Positions 33,949 to 43,751 of a stretch of DNA of 64,000 nucleotides are shown here, in pieces; the stretch's first letter is position 1, and every line of letters starts with the position of its first letter. The DNA is taken from the NCBI RefSeq assembly GCF_014652935.1, contig NZ_BMZT01000008.1, forward strand, positions 1-64,000, given 5' to 3'. Under the pieces are notes generated by a model. The model made no database searches. It was not told the origin of the DNA and saw only the letters and a program-made list of their open reading frames with translations. This stretch comes from Luteimonas padinae (GTDB taxonomy: Bacteria > Pseudomonadota > Gammaproteobacteria > Xanthomonadales > Xanthomonadaceae). A program made the translations under genes and the position numbers.

Positions 33949-35610
33949 TCAGAACCAGTTCACCGGGTTGAGCTTCTCGCCCAGCCAGGTCGCGCCGTCG
34001 CTCACCGCCTGGCCGACGTCGCCGACAACGTCCGCGACGATCTCCACGCCGTCGCCGACCACGTCAGCCACGGTCTCGACCGCATCACCCACGGTGTCGG
34101 CCACGTCGCTCACGACCTGGCCGGTGCCCTCGACGAAGCCGGCCACGGCATCGAGCGGAGCCTCGAGCCCGGTGGCGTCGCCGATGTCACGCAGGAAGCC
34201 GCCGCCTGCGTTGGCCAGATTCTGCGTGGTGTCCCCGACCAGGCCGATGGCGCCGTCGGCCAGGCTGCCGACGGTGTCGATGGCGAAGTCGGCGACGTCG
34301 CCCACCGCCTGCGCGGCGGCGTCGACCACGTCACCCTGCAGGAATTCCTGTCCCGCCTGCGACAGGCCATCGATCATCTCGGAGCCGTTGCCGGCGACGT
34401 CACCGACGATCTCCTGGCCCTGGCGGATGATGCTGCCCAGCTGGTTGAGGTTGTACTCGCCGGCGCGCTCCAGGCCGTCGATGGCGATGTTGCCGGCGGT
34501 GCTGATGCCGGCGTCGAGGACGTCGCCGCCCACGTCGAGCAGCCCGTCGACCGCCCAGCCCAGCCCGGGCTTGCCGCCGGCGGTCAGCACGCCGTTGGCG
34601 AGGTCGCCCAGGCGGTCGAGGCCGGTGTTGACCGCGCCGCCGGCCTGCTCGGACACGGTGGGCCGGGTCGCGGGATCGTAGGCGGTGTTCTGGCGCAGGG
34701 CGTCGACGTAGGAGGCCCCGTCGCCGCCGCCGCCGTGCAGCGCGGCCAGGTCGCCCAGCCCGCCCATGCCGGCGGGCGGGTCGATGCGCAGCTCGTGGCC
34801 GACCGCGTTCGGCGGCGACATGTTGAGGATCGGGATCAGCGGCACGTCCTGTTGTGCGGCGTTGAGCGGGTCGCCATTCACGATGTAGCGGCGCAGCTGG
34901 CCGCTGTCGGCGGCGTCCTCACGCACGGCGTTGGGATTGAAGCCCAGCGATTCCAGGGTCTGGTCGCTGAGGCCCGAGGCGTTGAAGGTCACGCCCGGCA
35001 CGCCGGTGGCCAGCGAGGCGGCCGAAGCCAGGCCGCCGCCCAGCGAGTGGCCGGTGAAGGCCACGTTGCCCTCGCCGAACGCCTGCTGCGCGGCCTCGGC
35101 CAGCGCCACCGCGTCGCGGTACTGCCCGCTTTCGAAGCCCAGGCCCTGCAGGGCGTTGTCGTCGGCATCGCCCGAAGGCGCCAGGCCCCAGTCGTCGGTG
35201 CCGCGGTAGGCGACCACGTACTGGCCCTGCTCGTTCTGGTAGATGGCAGCGTCGAAGCCCTCGGTGGTGCTGAGCAGGGCGGGATCGATCGGGATCTCGT
35301 TGCCTTGGGCGTCGACCAGCGCGGTGCCGTCGGCGCTGGGCTCGAGCCGCTGCCAGCCGGCGTCCTGCAGCGCCTGCTCGGTCTCCGGGTTGTCGGCGGC
35401 GTAGACGTCGTTGGCCATCATCGCCAACTGCAGGTCCAGGTCGGGCTGCGGCTGGGTGCCGGCCACCTGGCTGGCGAAACTGCCGTCGCCCTGCGGATAC
35501 GCATTGGCCACCTGTTGCAGCGACGGGGGCGGCTGCAGCGCCTGCGTGAAGCGGTCGTCGATCCGCATCTGCTGGGCCATGGACAGCTGGCTGGCAATCG
35601 GGAGGCTCAT
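33949..35610 (-). CDS. Class 3-like lipase paralogue with long repetitive helical tail
   Basis: This 553-residue protein has no signal peptide. Its core matches the 29697 lipase: VVAYRGTDDWG, nucleophile S189 in FTGHSLGGGLASAASLATG and VTFNASGL. From about residue 320 a very long tail is built on degenerate V-G-D/V-A-D units (ADTVGDAVETVADVVGDGVE, VADVVGDVGQAVSD). The tail is about 230 residues and could form an extended helical rod or a membrane-active segment. The ATG at 35610 has GGAG upstream. The ankyrin lipoprotein gene is downstream, as in the first pair. Effector function is inferred from context; phospholipase versus lipase activity cannot be told. Confidence 0.85.
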   Translation of the reverse strand: MSLPIASQLSMAQQMRIDDRFTQALQPPPSLQQVANAYPQGDGSFASQVAGTQPQPDLDLQLAMMANDVYAADNPETEQALQDAGWQRLEPSADGTALVDAQGNEIPIDPALLSTTEGFDAAIYQNEQGQYVVAYRGTDDWGLAPSGDADDNALQGLGFESGQYRDAVALAEAAQQAFGEGNVAFTGHSLGGGLASAASLATGVPGVTFNASGLSDQTLESLGFNPNAVREDAADSGQLRRYIVNGDPLNAAQQDVPLIPILNMSPPNAVGHELRIDPPAGMGGLGDLAALHGGGGDGASYVDALRQNTAYDPATRPTVSEQAGGAVNTGLDRLGDLANGVLTAGGKPGLGWAVDGLLDVGGDVLDAGISTAGNIAIDGLERAGEYNLNQLGSIIRQGQEIVGDVAGNGSEMIDGLSQAGQEFLQGDVVDAAAQAVGDVADFAIDTVGSLADGAIGLVGDTTQNLANAGGGFLRDIGDATGLEAPLDAVAGFVEGTGQVVSDVADTVGDAVETVADVVGDGVEIVADVVGDVGQAVSDGATWLGEKLNPVNWF

Positions 35611-35710
35611 GGCCGGACTCCGGGACAGGATGCCGCCAGCCTTGGCGAAACAGGGGCCGGTCGCCAGCTGGGACCGACCCTAGGCGCCGCACCGCGCGGC
35701 TGCGAAAGAG

Positions 35711-35727
35711 CGGCTGTGTGACAGCCG
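35711..35727 (-). terminator. Hairpin downstream of the AAA ATPase gene
   Basis: CGGCTGT-GTG-ACAGCCG folds into a seven-pair stem. On the minus strand it is followed by gctctttcgc. It lies 112 bases after the ATPase stop (35839) and before the lipase start (35610). Confidence 0.4.
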
Positions 35728-35810
35728 TTTCACCGGTCGCTTCGCCGGCCGTGTAGTCAGCCGTTTCGCCGGCCGTGTCGCCGGAGGTGTCGTCGGTTTT
35801 TCGCCGGTCG
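35722..35810. repeat. Two to three degenerate 36-base direct repeats
   Basis: CAGCCGTTT-ACCGG at 35722 recurs as CAGCCGTTTCGCCGG at 35758, a 36-base period, and a weaker GGTTTTTCGCCGG follows near 35794. They occupy the gap 35611-35838, which otherwise holds no gene. Confidence 0.5.
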
Positions 35811-35838
35811 GTCCGCTGGCCGGCCCTGTGGGAACGGC

Positions 35839-37326
<1,488 letters not shown>

Positions 37327-37430
37327 CGGTCGCATGCAAGGTTCGGGAGAGCGGGCATTCTATGTGCGCCAGGGCAGCCGGGGCGGTGTACCCTCGACTG
37401 CGATCGCGGGCGGACGTGACCGGAGAGCGG

Positions 37431-38066
37431 ATGAAGACGGTGCTGGTGGCCAGTTCCAAGGGCGGCGCGGGCAAGACCACGATCGCCACCCACCTCGCCG
37501 CGCACGCGGCCCTGGAGGGCCGGCGCACGGCCCTGGTCGATGCCGATCCGCAGCAGTCGTCCACGCGCTGGGCGGAACGCCGCGCCGGGCACGACAGCGC
37601 GGTGCTGCCGATCCCGGGAAGCCGGCGCGCGAAGACGGCGTGGAAGTCGCTGCCCGACGATACCCAGCGCGTGGTGGTCGACGCCCCGGCGGGCGCGATG
37701 GCCGAAGACCTGGAGACCTGGCTCGAGCACGCCGACGCGGTCGTGGTGCCGGTGCAGCCCTCGGCGCTCGACCTCGACGCCACCGTGCATTTCCTCAACA
37801 CGCTCGCGCAGCACCCGCGGGTGCGCCGCGGCGAACTGCGCGTCGGCCTGGTGGCCAACCGCATGAAGCCCTGGACCAATGCTTCGCAGGCCACGCTCGA
37901 CCTGCTCGGCCAGTGGCCGTATCCGGTGGTGGCCACGCTGCGCGACAGCCAGGCCTACGTGCTGCTGGTCGGCCTGGGGCGCAGCCTGTTCGACTACCGT
38001 TCGGCCCAGGTCCGCGACCATCAGGCGGACTGGGCCCCGCTGCTGAAATGGCTGGGCAGGCCCTGA
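37431..38066 (+). CDS. ParA-family ATPase (orphan)
   Basis: This 211-residue MinD/ParA-type ATPase has the deviant Walker A K10GGAGKT16 and the switch DADPQQSSTRWAERR; VVVDAPAG serves as Walker B. No parB-like gene is adjacent, so a role in chromosome segregation is unlikely. Small orphan ParAs position protein complexes or plasmid-like cargo. It begins a run of same-direction genes (ParA, SixA, YceI, PLD). The ATG at 37431 follows GGAGAGCGG. Confidence 0.88.
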   Translation: MKTVLVASSKGGAGKTTIATHLAAHAALEGRRTALVDADPQQSSTRWAERRAGHDSAVLPIPGSRRAKTAWKSLPDDTQRVVVDAPAGAMAEDLETWLEHADAVVVPVQPSALDLDATVHFLNTLAQHPRVRRGELRVGLVANRMKPWTNASQATLDLLGQWPYPVVATLRDSQAYVLLVGLGRSLFDYRSAQVRDHQADWAPLLKWLGRP

Positions 38067-38092
38067 CCGCGCCCGGCAAGGAGAAGGACACG

Positions 38093-38581
38093 ATGGCGAT
38101 CGACACCCGGGACATCCTGCTTTTGCGCCACGCCCACGCCGAAGCCGCCGGGCCCGGGCAGGCCGACCTCGACCGTCCGCTGTCGCCCGAGGGCCAGGCC
38201 GAAGCCGAGGCCGCCGGGCGCTGGCTGCTCGAACACCGGCTGTTGCCGGACCTGGTGCTGTGTTCGCCGGCACGGCGCACGCGCGAGACGCTCGAGGCCG
38301 TGCTCGCGGTGATCGGCTATGTCGACCAGCGCCTTGAACCAGCGATCTACGACGCCACGCCCGGGACCCTGGCGGCCCTGGCCGACGGCCATCGCGATCT
38401 CGGCCGGCTGATGCTGGTCGGCCACAACCCCGGCCTGGAGCGGCTTGCCGCGCTGCTGCACAGCGGCCAGTCCGGCGACTACCGCGGGATGCCACCCGGT
38501 GCGATCGCGCACCTGCGCTTGCCCGTGGGCGCCGAGGTCGAGCCGGGTGCCGCGAGCCTTGCCGACTTCTGGTGGCCGTGA
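38093..38581 (+). CDS. sixA: Phosphohistidine phosphatase SixA-like
   Basis: This 162-residue histidine-phosphatase superfamily protein has the catalytic RHAHAEA near residue 12, LCSPARRTRETLE and the second-His block LMLVGHNPGLERLA. SixA dephosphorylates phosphohistidine in HPt domains or the nitrogen PTS. The ATG at 38093 follows AAGGAGAAGG. It is 26 bases downstream of the parA-like stop, and its stop overlaps the next start (GTGA). Confidence 0.92.
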   Translation: MAIDTRDILLLRHAHAEAAGPGQADLDRPLSPEGQAEAEAAGRWLLEHRLLPDLVLCSPARRTRETLEAVLAVIGYVDQRLEPAIYDATPGTLAALADGHRDLGRLMLVGHNPGLERLAALLHSGQSGDYRGMPPGAIAHLRLPVGAEVEPGAASLADFWWP

Positions 38582-39144
38582 GGCGTGCAAGCGTCATTGC
38601 ATGGCTGTCCCTTGTCGCGGCCGCGCAGGTCGCGCTCCCGGTGCGTGCGACCGGGATCGACGCCGCCGCATCGCGGGTCGGCTTCCAGCTGGTCACCCGC
38701 TGGGGCGAGACGATCGATGGCCGCTTCCCGGTCTTCGACGGCGAGGTGACGCGGCTGCCCGACGGGCGGCAGCAGGTCCGGCTGTCGCTGTCGGCGGCCG
38801 ACGTGGAGATCCTGGACAGCGCGCGCCGCTCGCAGATGACCCGCGGCGCCGGCTTCTTCGACGCCAGGCGCTTTCCCTGGATCACCTTCCTGTCCGACCC
38901 CTTCGATCCGGCCTTGCTCGAACTGGGCGGGCAGCTGCACGGCGTGCTGAGCATCCGCGACGTGCAGCGGCGCGAGGCCTTCACCGTGCTGGCATCGGCC
39001 TGTTCTAGCCCGGCGCTCGACTGCCCGGTGCTGGCTGCCGGCGTGGTCGACCGCACCGCCTACGGCATGAACCGCTGGCCGGTCGTGGTGGAGCGCAAGG
39101 TCCGCTTCGAGCTGCGCATCCGCATGGAGGGCGGCGGGGAGTGA
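38578..39144 (+). CDS. YceI-family periplasmic protein
   Basis: It has 188 residues from a GTG at 38578 that overlaps the sixA stop by four bases; a GTG two codons earlier is also possible. A signal peptide ending LPVRA is followed by a YceI-like lipocalin fold: IDAAASRVGFQLVTRWGETIDGRFPVFDGEV, GAGFFDARRFPWITFLSDPF and AYGMNRWPVVVERKVRFELRIRM. YceI proteins bind isoprenoid lipids. Two Cys (ACSSPALDC) may form a disulfide, which is unusual for the family. Translational coupling on both sides ties it to SixA and phospholipase D. Confidence 0.85.
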   Translation: MRRASVIAWLSLVAAAQVALPVRATGIDAAASRVGFQLVTRWGETIDGRFPVFDGEVTRLPDGRQQVRLSLSAADVEILDSARRSQMTRGAGFFDARRFPWITFLSDPFDPALLELGGQLHGVLSIRDVQRREAFTVLASACSSPALDCPVLAAGVVDRTAYGMNRWPVVVERKVRFELRIRMEGGGE

Positions 39145-41036
39145 AGCCGCTGCTGAAACTCCTGCTGCTGGCCTGGGTGCTGGCGACCGGCGCCTGCGCC
39201 ACGCTGTCCGATGAACAGGCCGCTGCCGCGGCGCGCATCGCGGCCCAGGCGCGGCCGGTGCTGGTGGACTGCGCGCGCGACGACGCCTGCGCTTCGCCCT
39301 CGCCGCTGCGCGCGCTGGGCCGGGAGGCGATGTCGGCGAGCACGCCCGAAGCCCCCCGCCATCGCGCGCTGATCCTCGATTACGGCCAGGACGCGCTGCT
39401 GGCGCGGCTGAGCCTGATCCGCTCCGCGCAGCACTCGGTGGACCTGCAGACCTACATCTTCGACGAGGACGATGCCGGCCACCTGTTCCTCGACGAGCTG
39501 CTGGCCGCGGCGCGCCGCGGGGTGAAGGTGCGGGTGCTGGTGGACCAGCTGTCGGCCCTGCGCGAGGTGGAGACGCTGGCGGCGCTGGCCGGCGCGCATG
39601 CCAACTTCGAGATGCGGATCTACAACCCGCTGCTCGGGCGCGCGCGCATCAGCTATCCGCAGTACGTGCTGGCCGCGGCCTGCTGCTGGCGGCGGCTCAA
39701 CCAGCGCATGCACAACAAGCTGCTGCTGGTCGACGGCCTGGTCGGCATCACCGGCGGGCGCAACTACCAGAACAGCTATTACGACTGGGACCCGGAGTAC
39801 AACTTCCGCGATCGCGACCTGTTCGTCGCCGGCCCCGCGGTGGCCGGCATGGCCGCGAGCTTCGACGAGTACTGGGACGCGCGCCTGACCCGCACGCTGC
39901 CGGAGCTTGCCGACGTCGGCCGCCTGCTGCTGCGGGAGGGCGTGCCGAAGGTGCCGCACGCGCCGTTCGAACTGCCGGAGCGCGTGGAGCGGATCTCGCG
40001 CGACGCCGACGATCCGCTGCTGGTCGATGCGCTGGCCGCGGCGTCGATGCCGGTGGGTGCGGTCGACTTCATTTCCGATCCGCCCGAGAAGCATCGCTCG
40101 GGCTACGAGGGCGTGGCGCCCTCCACGCGCGGCCTGCTGGAGCTGATCGAAGGCGCGCGCGAGGAAGTGATCCTGCAGACGCCCTACCTGGTGCTGTCGC
40201 CCGGCGCACAGGACCTGTTCACCCGCCTGCACCGGCGCGACGACCCGCCGCGCGTGCTGGTGTCGACCAACAGCCTGGCGGCCACCGACGCCTTCATCAC
40301 CTACGCGCTGTCGTACAAGTACAAGCGCCGCCACCTGCGCGAGTTCGGCTTCGAGATCCACGAGTTCAAGCCCTTCCCGCAGGACGCGCCCATCGACGTC
40401 GAGGCCACCGGCACCGTGGACCTGGGCGATGGCCGCGCGCAGGCGCCGCCGGCATCGGCCGACGGATCGCGCACGCCGCGCACACGGCCGCTGGAGCGGG
40501 AGTATTCCGCGCTGCGCTGGTCGGGCTTCTCCGCGCACGAGCGCGTGCCACTGCATCGCGGCGGCGTGCGCTTCGGCCTGCATTCGAAGTCGCTGGTGGT
40601 GGACGAGCGCATCGGCGTGGTTGGCACCCACAACTTCGATCCGCGCGGCGACGACTACAACACCGAGTCCGCGGTGGTGATCGAGGACGAGGGCTTCGCG
40701 CGCGCACTCGCCGACAGCATCCGTCGCGACATGGCGCCGGCGAACGCCTGGGTGGTCGCGCCGCGCGACCGGCCGGTGGTGTTCTCCGGCCTCGACTATT
40801 CGCTGGGCAAGGTCTCGGAGTCGCTGCCGGTGTTCGACCTCTGGCCGACGCGCTATGCCACCGCCTACGAGTTCCGTCATGGGCCGGACTGCCCCATGCC
40901 CTTGCCGCCCGGCGATCCGCGCTTCCGCGACTGCCACGAGCCGGTGGGCGACTTCCCCGAGGTGCGCATCGGGCTGAAGGCGATCCTGACCCGCATCTTC
41001 ACCGCCTTCGGCGCGGGCCTGGCGCCGATTCTCTGA
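39141..41036 (+). CDS. Phospholipase D family protein (cardiolipin synthase-like)
   Basis: This 631-residue protein starts at a GTG overlapping the YceI stop (GTGA). A lipobox-like LATGAC marks an envelope lipoprotein. Two HKD motifs are present: H191NKLLLVDG and H481SKSLVVDE, each followed by GGRNYQNSYYDW or GTHNFDPRGDDYNTES. This is the ClsC/YmdC-like arrangement: phosphatidyltransferase or phospholipase activity on cardiolipin or phosphatidylglycerol. The upstream YceI lipid-binding gene fits a lipid context. The exact reaction is not decidable. Confidence 0.9.
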   Translation: MKPLLKLLLLAWVLATGACATLSDEQAAAAARIAAQARPVLVDCARDDACASPSPLRALGREAMSASTPEAPRHRALILDYGQDALLARLSLIRSAQHSVDLQTYIFDEDDAGHLFLDELLAAARRGVKVRVLVDQLSALREVETLAALAGAHANFEMRIYNPLLGRARISYPQYVLAAACCWRRLNQRMHNKLLLVDGLVGITGGRNYQNSYYDWDPEYNFRDRDLFVAGPAVAGMAASFDEYWDARLTRTLPELADVGRLLLREGVPKVPHAPFELPERVERISRDADDPLLVDALAAASMPVGAVDFISDPPEKHRSGYEGVAPSTRGLLELIEGAREEVILQTPYLVLSPGAQDLFTRLHRRDDPPRVLVSTNSLAATDAFITYALSYKYKRRHLREFGFEIHEFKPFPQDAPIDVEATGTVDLGDGRAQAPPASADGSRTPRTRPLEREYSALRWSGFSAHERVPLHRGGVRFGLHSKSLVVDERIGVVGTHNFDPRGDDYNTESAVVIEDEGFARALADSIRRDMAPANAWVVAPRDRPVVFSGLDYSLGKVSESLPVFDLWPTRYATAYEFRHGPDCPMPLPPGDPRFRDCHEPVGDFPEVRIGLKAILTRIFTAFGAGLAPIL

Positions 41037-41093
41037 GCATCCCCGGATCGACCGTTCGTCGGCGCGCAGGCCCGGCACGGGCGGGCGTGACCT

Positions 41094-41129
41094 TTGACAT
41101 ATTGCAGTAGGTGGGTGGTGTGGTAGTTT
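41094..41129 (+). promoter_or_regulatory. Possible promoter of the small Tyr/Arg-rich gene
   Basis: A perfect -35 TTGACA is at 41094-41099. The best -10 is TAGTTT at 41124 preceded by TG one base earlier (extended -10), but the spacing of 24 bases to TTGACA is too long, so only one of these may act. The area is locally AT-rich. Confidence 0.3.
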
Positions 41130-41167
41130 ACCAGCACACCAAGTCACAACCCCCGCAGGAGATCGCC

Positions 41168-41350
41168 ATGTACCGCACCGACACCCACGCCGCCTCCACC
41201 CGGACGACCCCCGCCGCCCGTCTTCCGGTCCCCGCCCCCCGCTACCGCTCCCGTGACTTCGGCACCGGCTACGGCAGCAGCAGCGGCTACGCGGCCAGCC
41301 GCCGCTACACCCCGGGCAGCCAGCCTGCGGCGCGCTTCCGCCTCGCCTGA
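41168..41350 (+). CDS. Small basic Tyr/Arg/Ser-rich protein
   Basis: It has 60 residues from the ATG at 41168, with AGGAG seven bases upstream (CAGGAGATCGCC). The sequence is low complexity: PAARLPVPAPRYRSRDFG, then TGYGSSSGYAASRRYTPG. There is no membrane or signal segment. The good ribosome site and own upstream region suggest it is expressed. No family is recognised; it resembles small RNA-binding-like RGG/YGS tails but is too short to classify. Confidence 0.55.
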   Translation: MYRTDTHAASTRTTPAARLPVPAPRYRSRDFGTGYGSSSGYAASRRYTPGSQPAARFRLA

Positions 41351-41426
41351 CGGCCTGATTGACCCGGGGGGGACCCGGTCCTAGGCTGGCGCGCCCCGGC
41401 GCCAGCCCGGGACACCGGAGCCCAGC

Positions 41427-41861
41427 ATGACCCCCCAGCCTTCGATCTTCCGCCGCGGCCTCGACCTGGCCGCCCTCAACGCCCTGTCGAAGGGCACGGC
41501 GATCGAGGCCCTGGGCATTGAATTCGTGGACATCGGCGACGACCGCCTGGTCGCGACCATGCCGGTGGATCCGCGCACCGTGCAGCCCTACGGCCTGCTC
41601 CATGGCGGCGCTTCGGTGCTGCTGGCCGAAACCCTGGGCAGCAGTGCGGGCAACATGTGCGTCGCCGAAGGCGAGGTCTGCGTCGGCCTCGAGATCAACG
41701 CCAACCACGTGCGTGCCGTGCGCGAGGGCCGCGTCACCGGCACCGCCAGGCCGCTGCACATCGGTCGCAGCACCCACGTCTGGGAGATCCGCATCGAGGA
41801 TGCGCGCGGGCGGCTGGCCTGCGTCTCGCGGCTCACGCTCGCGGTCGTCCCGGCGGGCTGA
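41427..41861 (+). CDS. Hotdog-fold acyl-CoA thioesterase (PaaI/MenI type)
   Basis: This 144-residue single hotdog domain has the catalytic signature YGLLHGGASVLLAETLGSSAG, with the HGG loop and the Glu of the central helix. It matches EntH/MenI-type 4-hydroxybenzoyl- or 1,4-dihydroxy-2-naphthoyl-CoA thioesterases in length and motif. Cytosolic. No menaquinone genes are nearby, so the substrate is open. It is followed by an acyltransferase gene in the same direction, suggesting a lipid context. Confidence 0.92.
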   Translation: MTPQPSIFRRGLDLAALNALSKGTAIEALGIEFVDIGDDRLVATMPVDPRTVQPYGLLHGGASVLLAETLGSSAGNMCVAEGEVCVGLEINANHVRAVREGRVTGTARPLHIGRSTHVWEIRIEDARGRLACVSRLTLAVVPAG

Positions 41862-41909
41862 GCGGCCGCGCCGCTACCGGCGCGCGACCCCATCCGGTAT
41901 CTTGCCGCC

Positions 41910-42710
41910 ATGCGTTCGACCACTGTTCCCAGCGTGCGCGCCGGAGGCCGCCTGGCGCGCGCGGGCCGCTATGTCCTGCGCGTGCCGATGCTGCTCTGGC
42001 ATGCGCTCGTCCACCTGCCGCCGGTGATGCTGGGCCTCATGCTGCCGGGCGACCTCCGTGACCGTGGCGGCAAGGGATGGCATGCCGGGCTCGTGCGCCT
42101 CTGGCAAGGCGGGCTGATGCGCGTGTTCGGGATGCGCATGCGGCGCGTGGGAGAGCCGCTGCCCGGCGCAACCCTGTTCGTGGCCAACCATGTCAGCTGG
42201 ATGGACATCTCGGCGCTGCACAGCCAGCGCATGATGGGCTTCGTGGCCAAGCAGGAAATCGACGGCTGGCCGGTGGTCGGGCGCATGGCGCGCCGCGGCG
42301 GGACCATCTTCCACCGGCGCGGAAGCCAGGAATCGCTGGGCGGCGTGCTCGACGCGATGATCGCGCGGCTGCGCGAGGGGCGGTCGGTGGGCGTGTTCCC
42401 CGAAGGCCGCACCCGTGACGGCGTCGAGGTCGGGCCCTTCCATGCCCGCATCTTCATGGCCGCCGTCGAGGCCGGGGTGCCGGTGCAGCCGGTGGCGCTG
42501 CGCTACGGCACCGGCGGCGAAGGCCAGCGCGCGGTGGCGTTCCAGCCGCGCGAGAACTTCCTGCAGAACTTCCTGCGCCTGCTCGGCGAGCCGGCGCGCC
42601 CGGTCGAGGTGGTGTTCCTCGAACCGGTGATGCCGGGCGAGGCCGACGGCCGCGCGGCGATCGCCAGGATCGCGCGCGAACGCATCGTCGAGGCGCTGCG
42701 CGCGCCGTGA
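41910..42710 (+). CDS. 1-acyl-sn-glycerol-3-phosphate acyltransferase-like (PlsC family)
   Basis: This 266-residue membrane-associated acyltransferase has the catalytic NH94VSWMD99 motif, the second motif with GTIFHRRGSQE and the glycerophosphate-binding FPEGRTRDG. An N-terminal hydrophobic segment (about 25-45) anchors it. It transfers an acyl chain to lysophosphatidic acid or a similar acceptor. Its stop overlaps the next start by four bases (GTGA). Confidence 0.9.
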   Translation: MRSTTVPSVRAGGRLARAGRYVLRVPMLLWHALVHLPPVMLGLMLPGDLRDRGGKGWHAGLVRLWQGGLMRVFGMRMRRVGEPLPGATLFVANHVSWMDISALHSQRMMGFVAKQEIDGWPVVGRMARRGGTIFHRRGSQESLGGVLDAMIARLREGRSVGVFPEGRTRDGVEVGPFHARIFMAAVEAGVPVQPVALRYGTGGEGQRAVAFQPRENFLQNFLRLLGEPARPVEVVFLEPVMPGEADGRAAIARIARERIVEALRAP

Positions 42711-43699
42711 GCCAGGCCGCGCCCAGCGACTACCGGCCGCCGCGCTGGCTGCGCAACGCCCATCTGCAGTCGGTGCTGGCGGGCAGCCCGCTGCGTCGTC
42801 GCCGCGCCCTGTCCGCGCTGGCAGCGGCCGACGCGGAGACCCGCCAGGTGATCGTGGACGGCGGCGACGGCGTGCGCCTGCTGGGCCTGCATACGGCACG
42901 ACCCGGCGTGGAGCCGCAGGGCATGGCGCTGCTGCTGCACGGCTGGGAGGGCAGCGCGGAGTCGGCCTATGTCTGCCTGGCCACGGCCGGCTTCCTGGCG
43001 CGCGGCTGGGACGTGTTCCGGCTCAACTTCCGCGACCACGGCGGCAGCCACCACCTCAATCCGGACATTTTCCACTCCGCGCGCATCGACGAGGTGGTGC
43101 ACGCGGCGGTCGATGTCGCACGGCGCATGCCACGGCCGCGCCTGGTGGTGGCGGGCCACTCGCTGGGCGGCAACTTCGCGCTGCGCCTGGCGCTGCGCGC
43201 GCCCGCGGCCGGGCTGCCGCTGGACGCCGTGGCCGCGGTCTGCCCGGTGCTGGACCCCGCGCGCACGATGGCGTCGATGGAGCAGGGCCCGCCGCTGTAC
43301 CTGCGCCACTTCGAGCGCAGCTGGCGGCGCTCGCTGGTGCGCAAGCGAGCGCTGTTCCCCGGGCACGTGGACGTCGACGACCGCGTGCTGCGCCTGCGCA
43401 TGCGCGCGCTCACCGAATGGCTGGTGCTGCGGCACACCGACTTCGGCAGCCTCGAGGCCTATTTCGACCGCTATTCGATCGCCGGCGACCGCCTCGCCGG
43501 GCTCGCGGTGCCGGCCTCGATCCTGACCAGCGCCGACGACCCGATGATTCCGGTCGACGACTTCGAGCGGCTGGTGCTGCCCGCCGGAACCCTGCTCGAG
43601 ATCGCCCGCTGGGGCGGCCACTGCGGGTTCCTGGAGGGCCGCGGCCTGGACGGCTATGCCGAACGCTGGGTGGTGGAGCGGCTGACGGGCGGCGCCTAG
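42707..43699 (+). CDS. YheT-family alpha/beta hydrolase
   Basis: It has 330 residues from a GTG at 42707 that overlaps plsC. Characteristic of YheT esterases is the N-terminal YRPPRWLRNAHLQSVLAG block. The nucleophile is S152 in AGHSLGGNFALRLAL; LLLHGWEGSAES forms the oxyanion hole, and the acid and His are in SADDPMIPVDDF and GGHCGF. It is a cytosolic short-chain esterase. Translational coupling with plsC suggests a joint role in acyl metabolism. Confidence 0.9.
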   Translation: MSQAAPSDYRPPRWLRNAHLQSVLAGSPLRRRRALSALAAADAETRQVIVDGGDGVRLLGLHTARPGVEPQGMALLLHGWEGSAESAYVCLATAGFLARGWDVFRLNFRDHGGSHHLNPDIFHSARIDEVVHAAVDVARRMPRPRLVVAGHSLGGNFALRLALRAPAAGLPLDAVAAVCPVLDPARTMASMEQGPPLYLRHFERSWRRSLVRKRALFPGHVDVDDRVLRLRMRALTEWLVLRHTDFGSLEAYFDRYSIAGDRLAGLAVPASILTSADDPMIPVDDFERLVLPAGTLLEIARWGGHCGFLEGRGLDGYAERWVVERLTGGA

Positions 43700-43707
43700 G
43701 CGCAGGC

Positions 43708-43713
43708 TACAAT
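43708..43713 (+). promoter_or_regulatory. Possible -10 element for the TPR gene
   Basis: TACAAT lies 38 bases upstream of the ATG at 43752. The nearest -35-like hexamer CTGACG (43682) is 20 bases away. Weak prediction. Confidence 0.3.
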
Positions 43714-43751
43714 CGGCGTTTTGGGCGCCATCGCGCCCGGCAGGACGCATC

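Noticed and set aside
29697-35610. XVIPCD type IV effector signal in the lipases
   Set aside because: The C-terminal regions are V-G-D repeats and lack the conserved blocks and Gln-rich end of XVIPCD.
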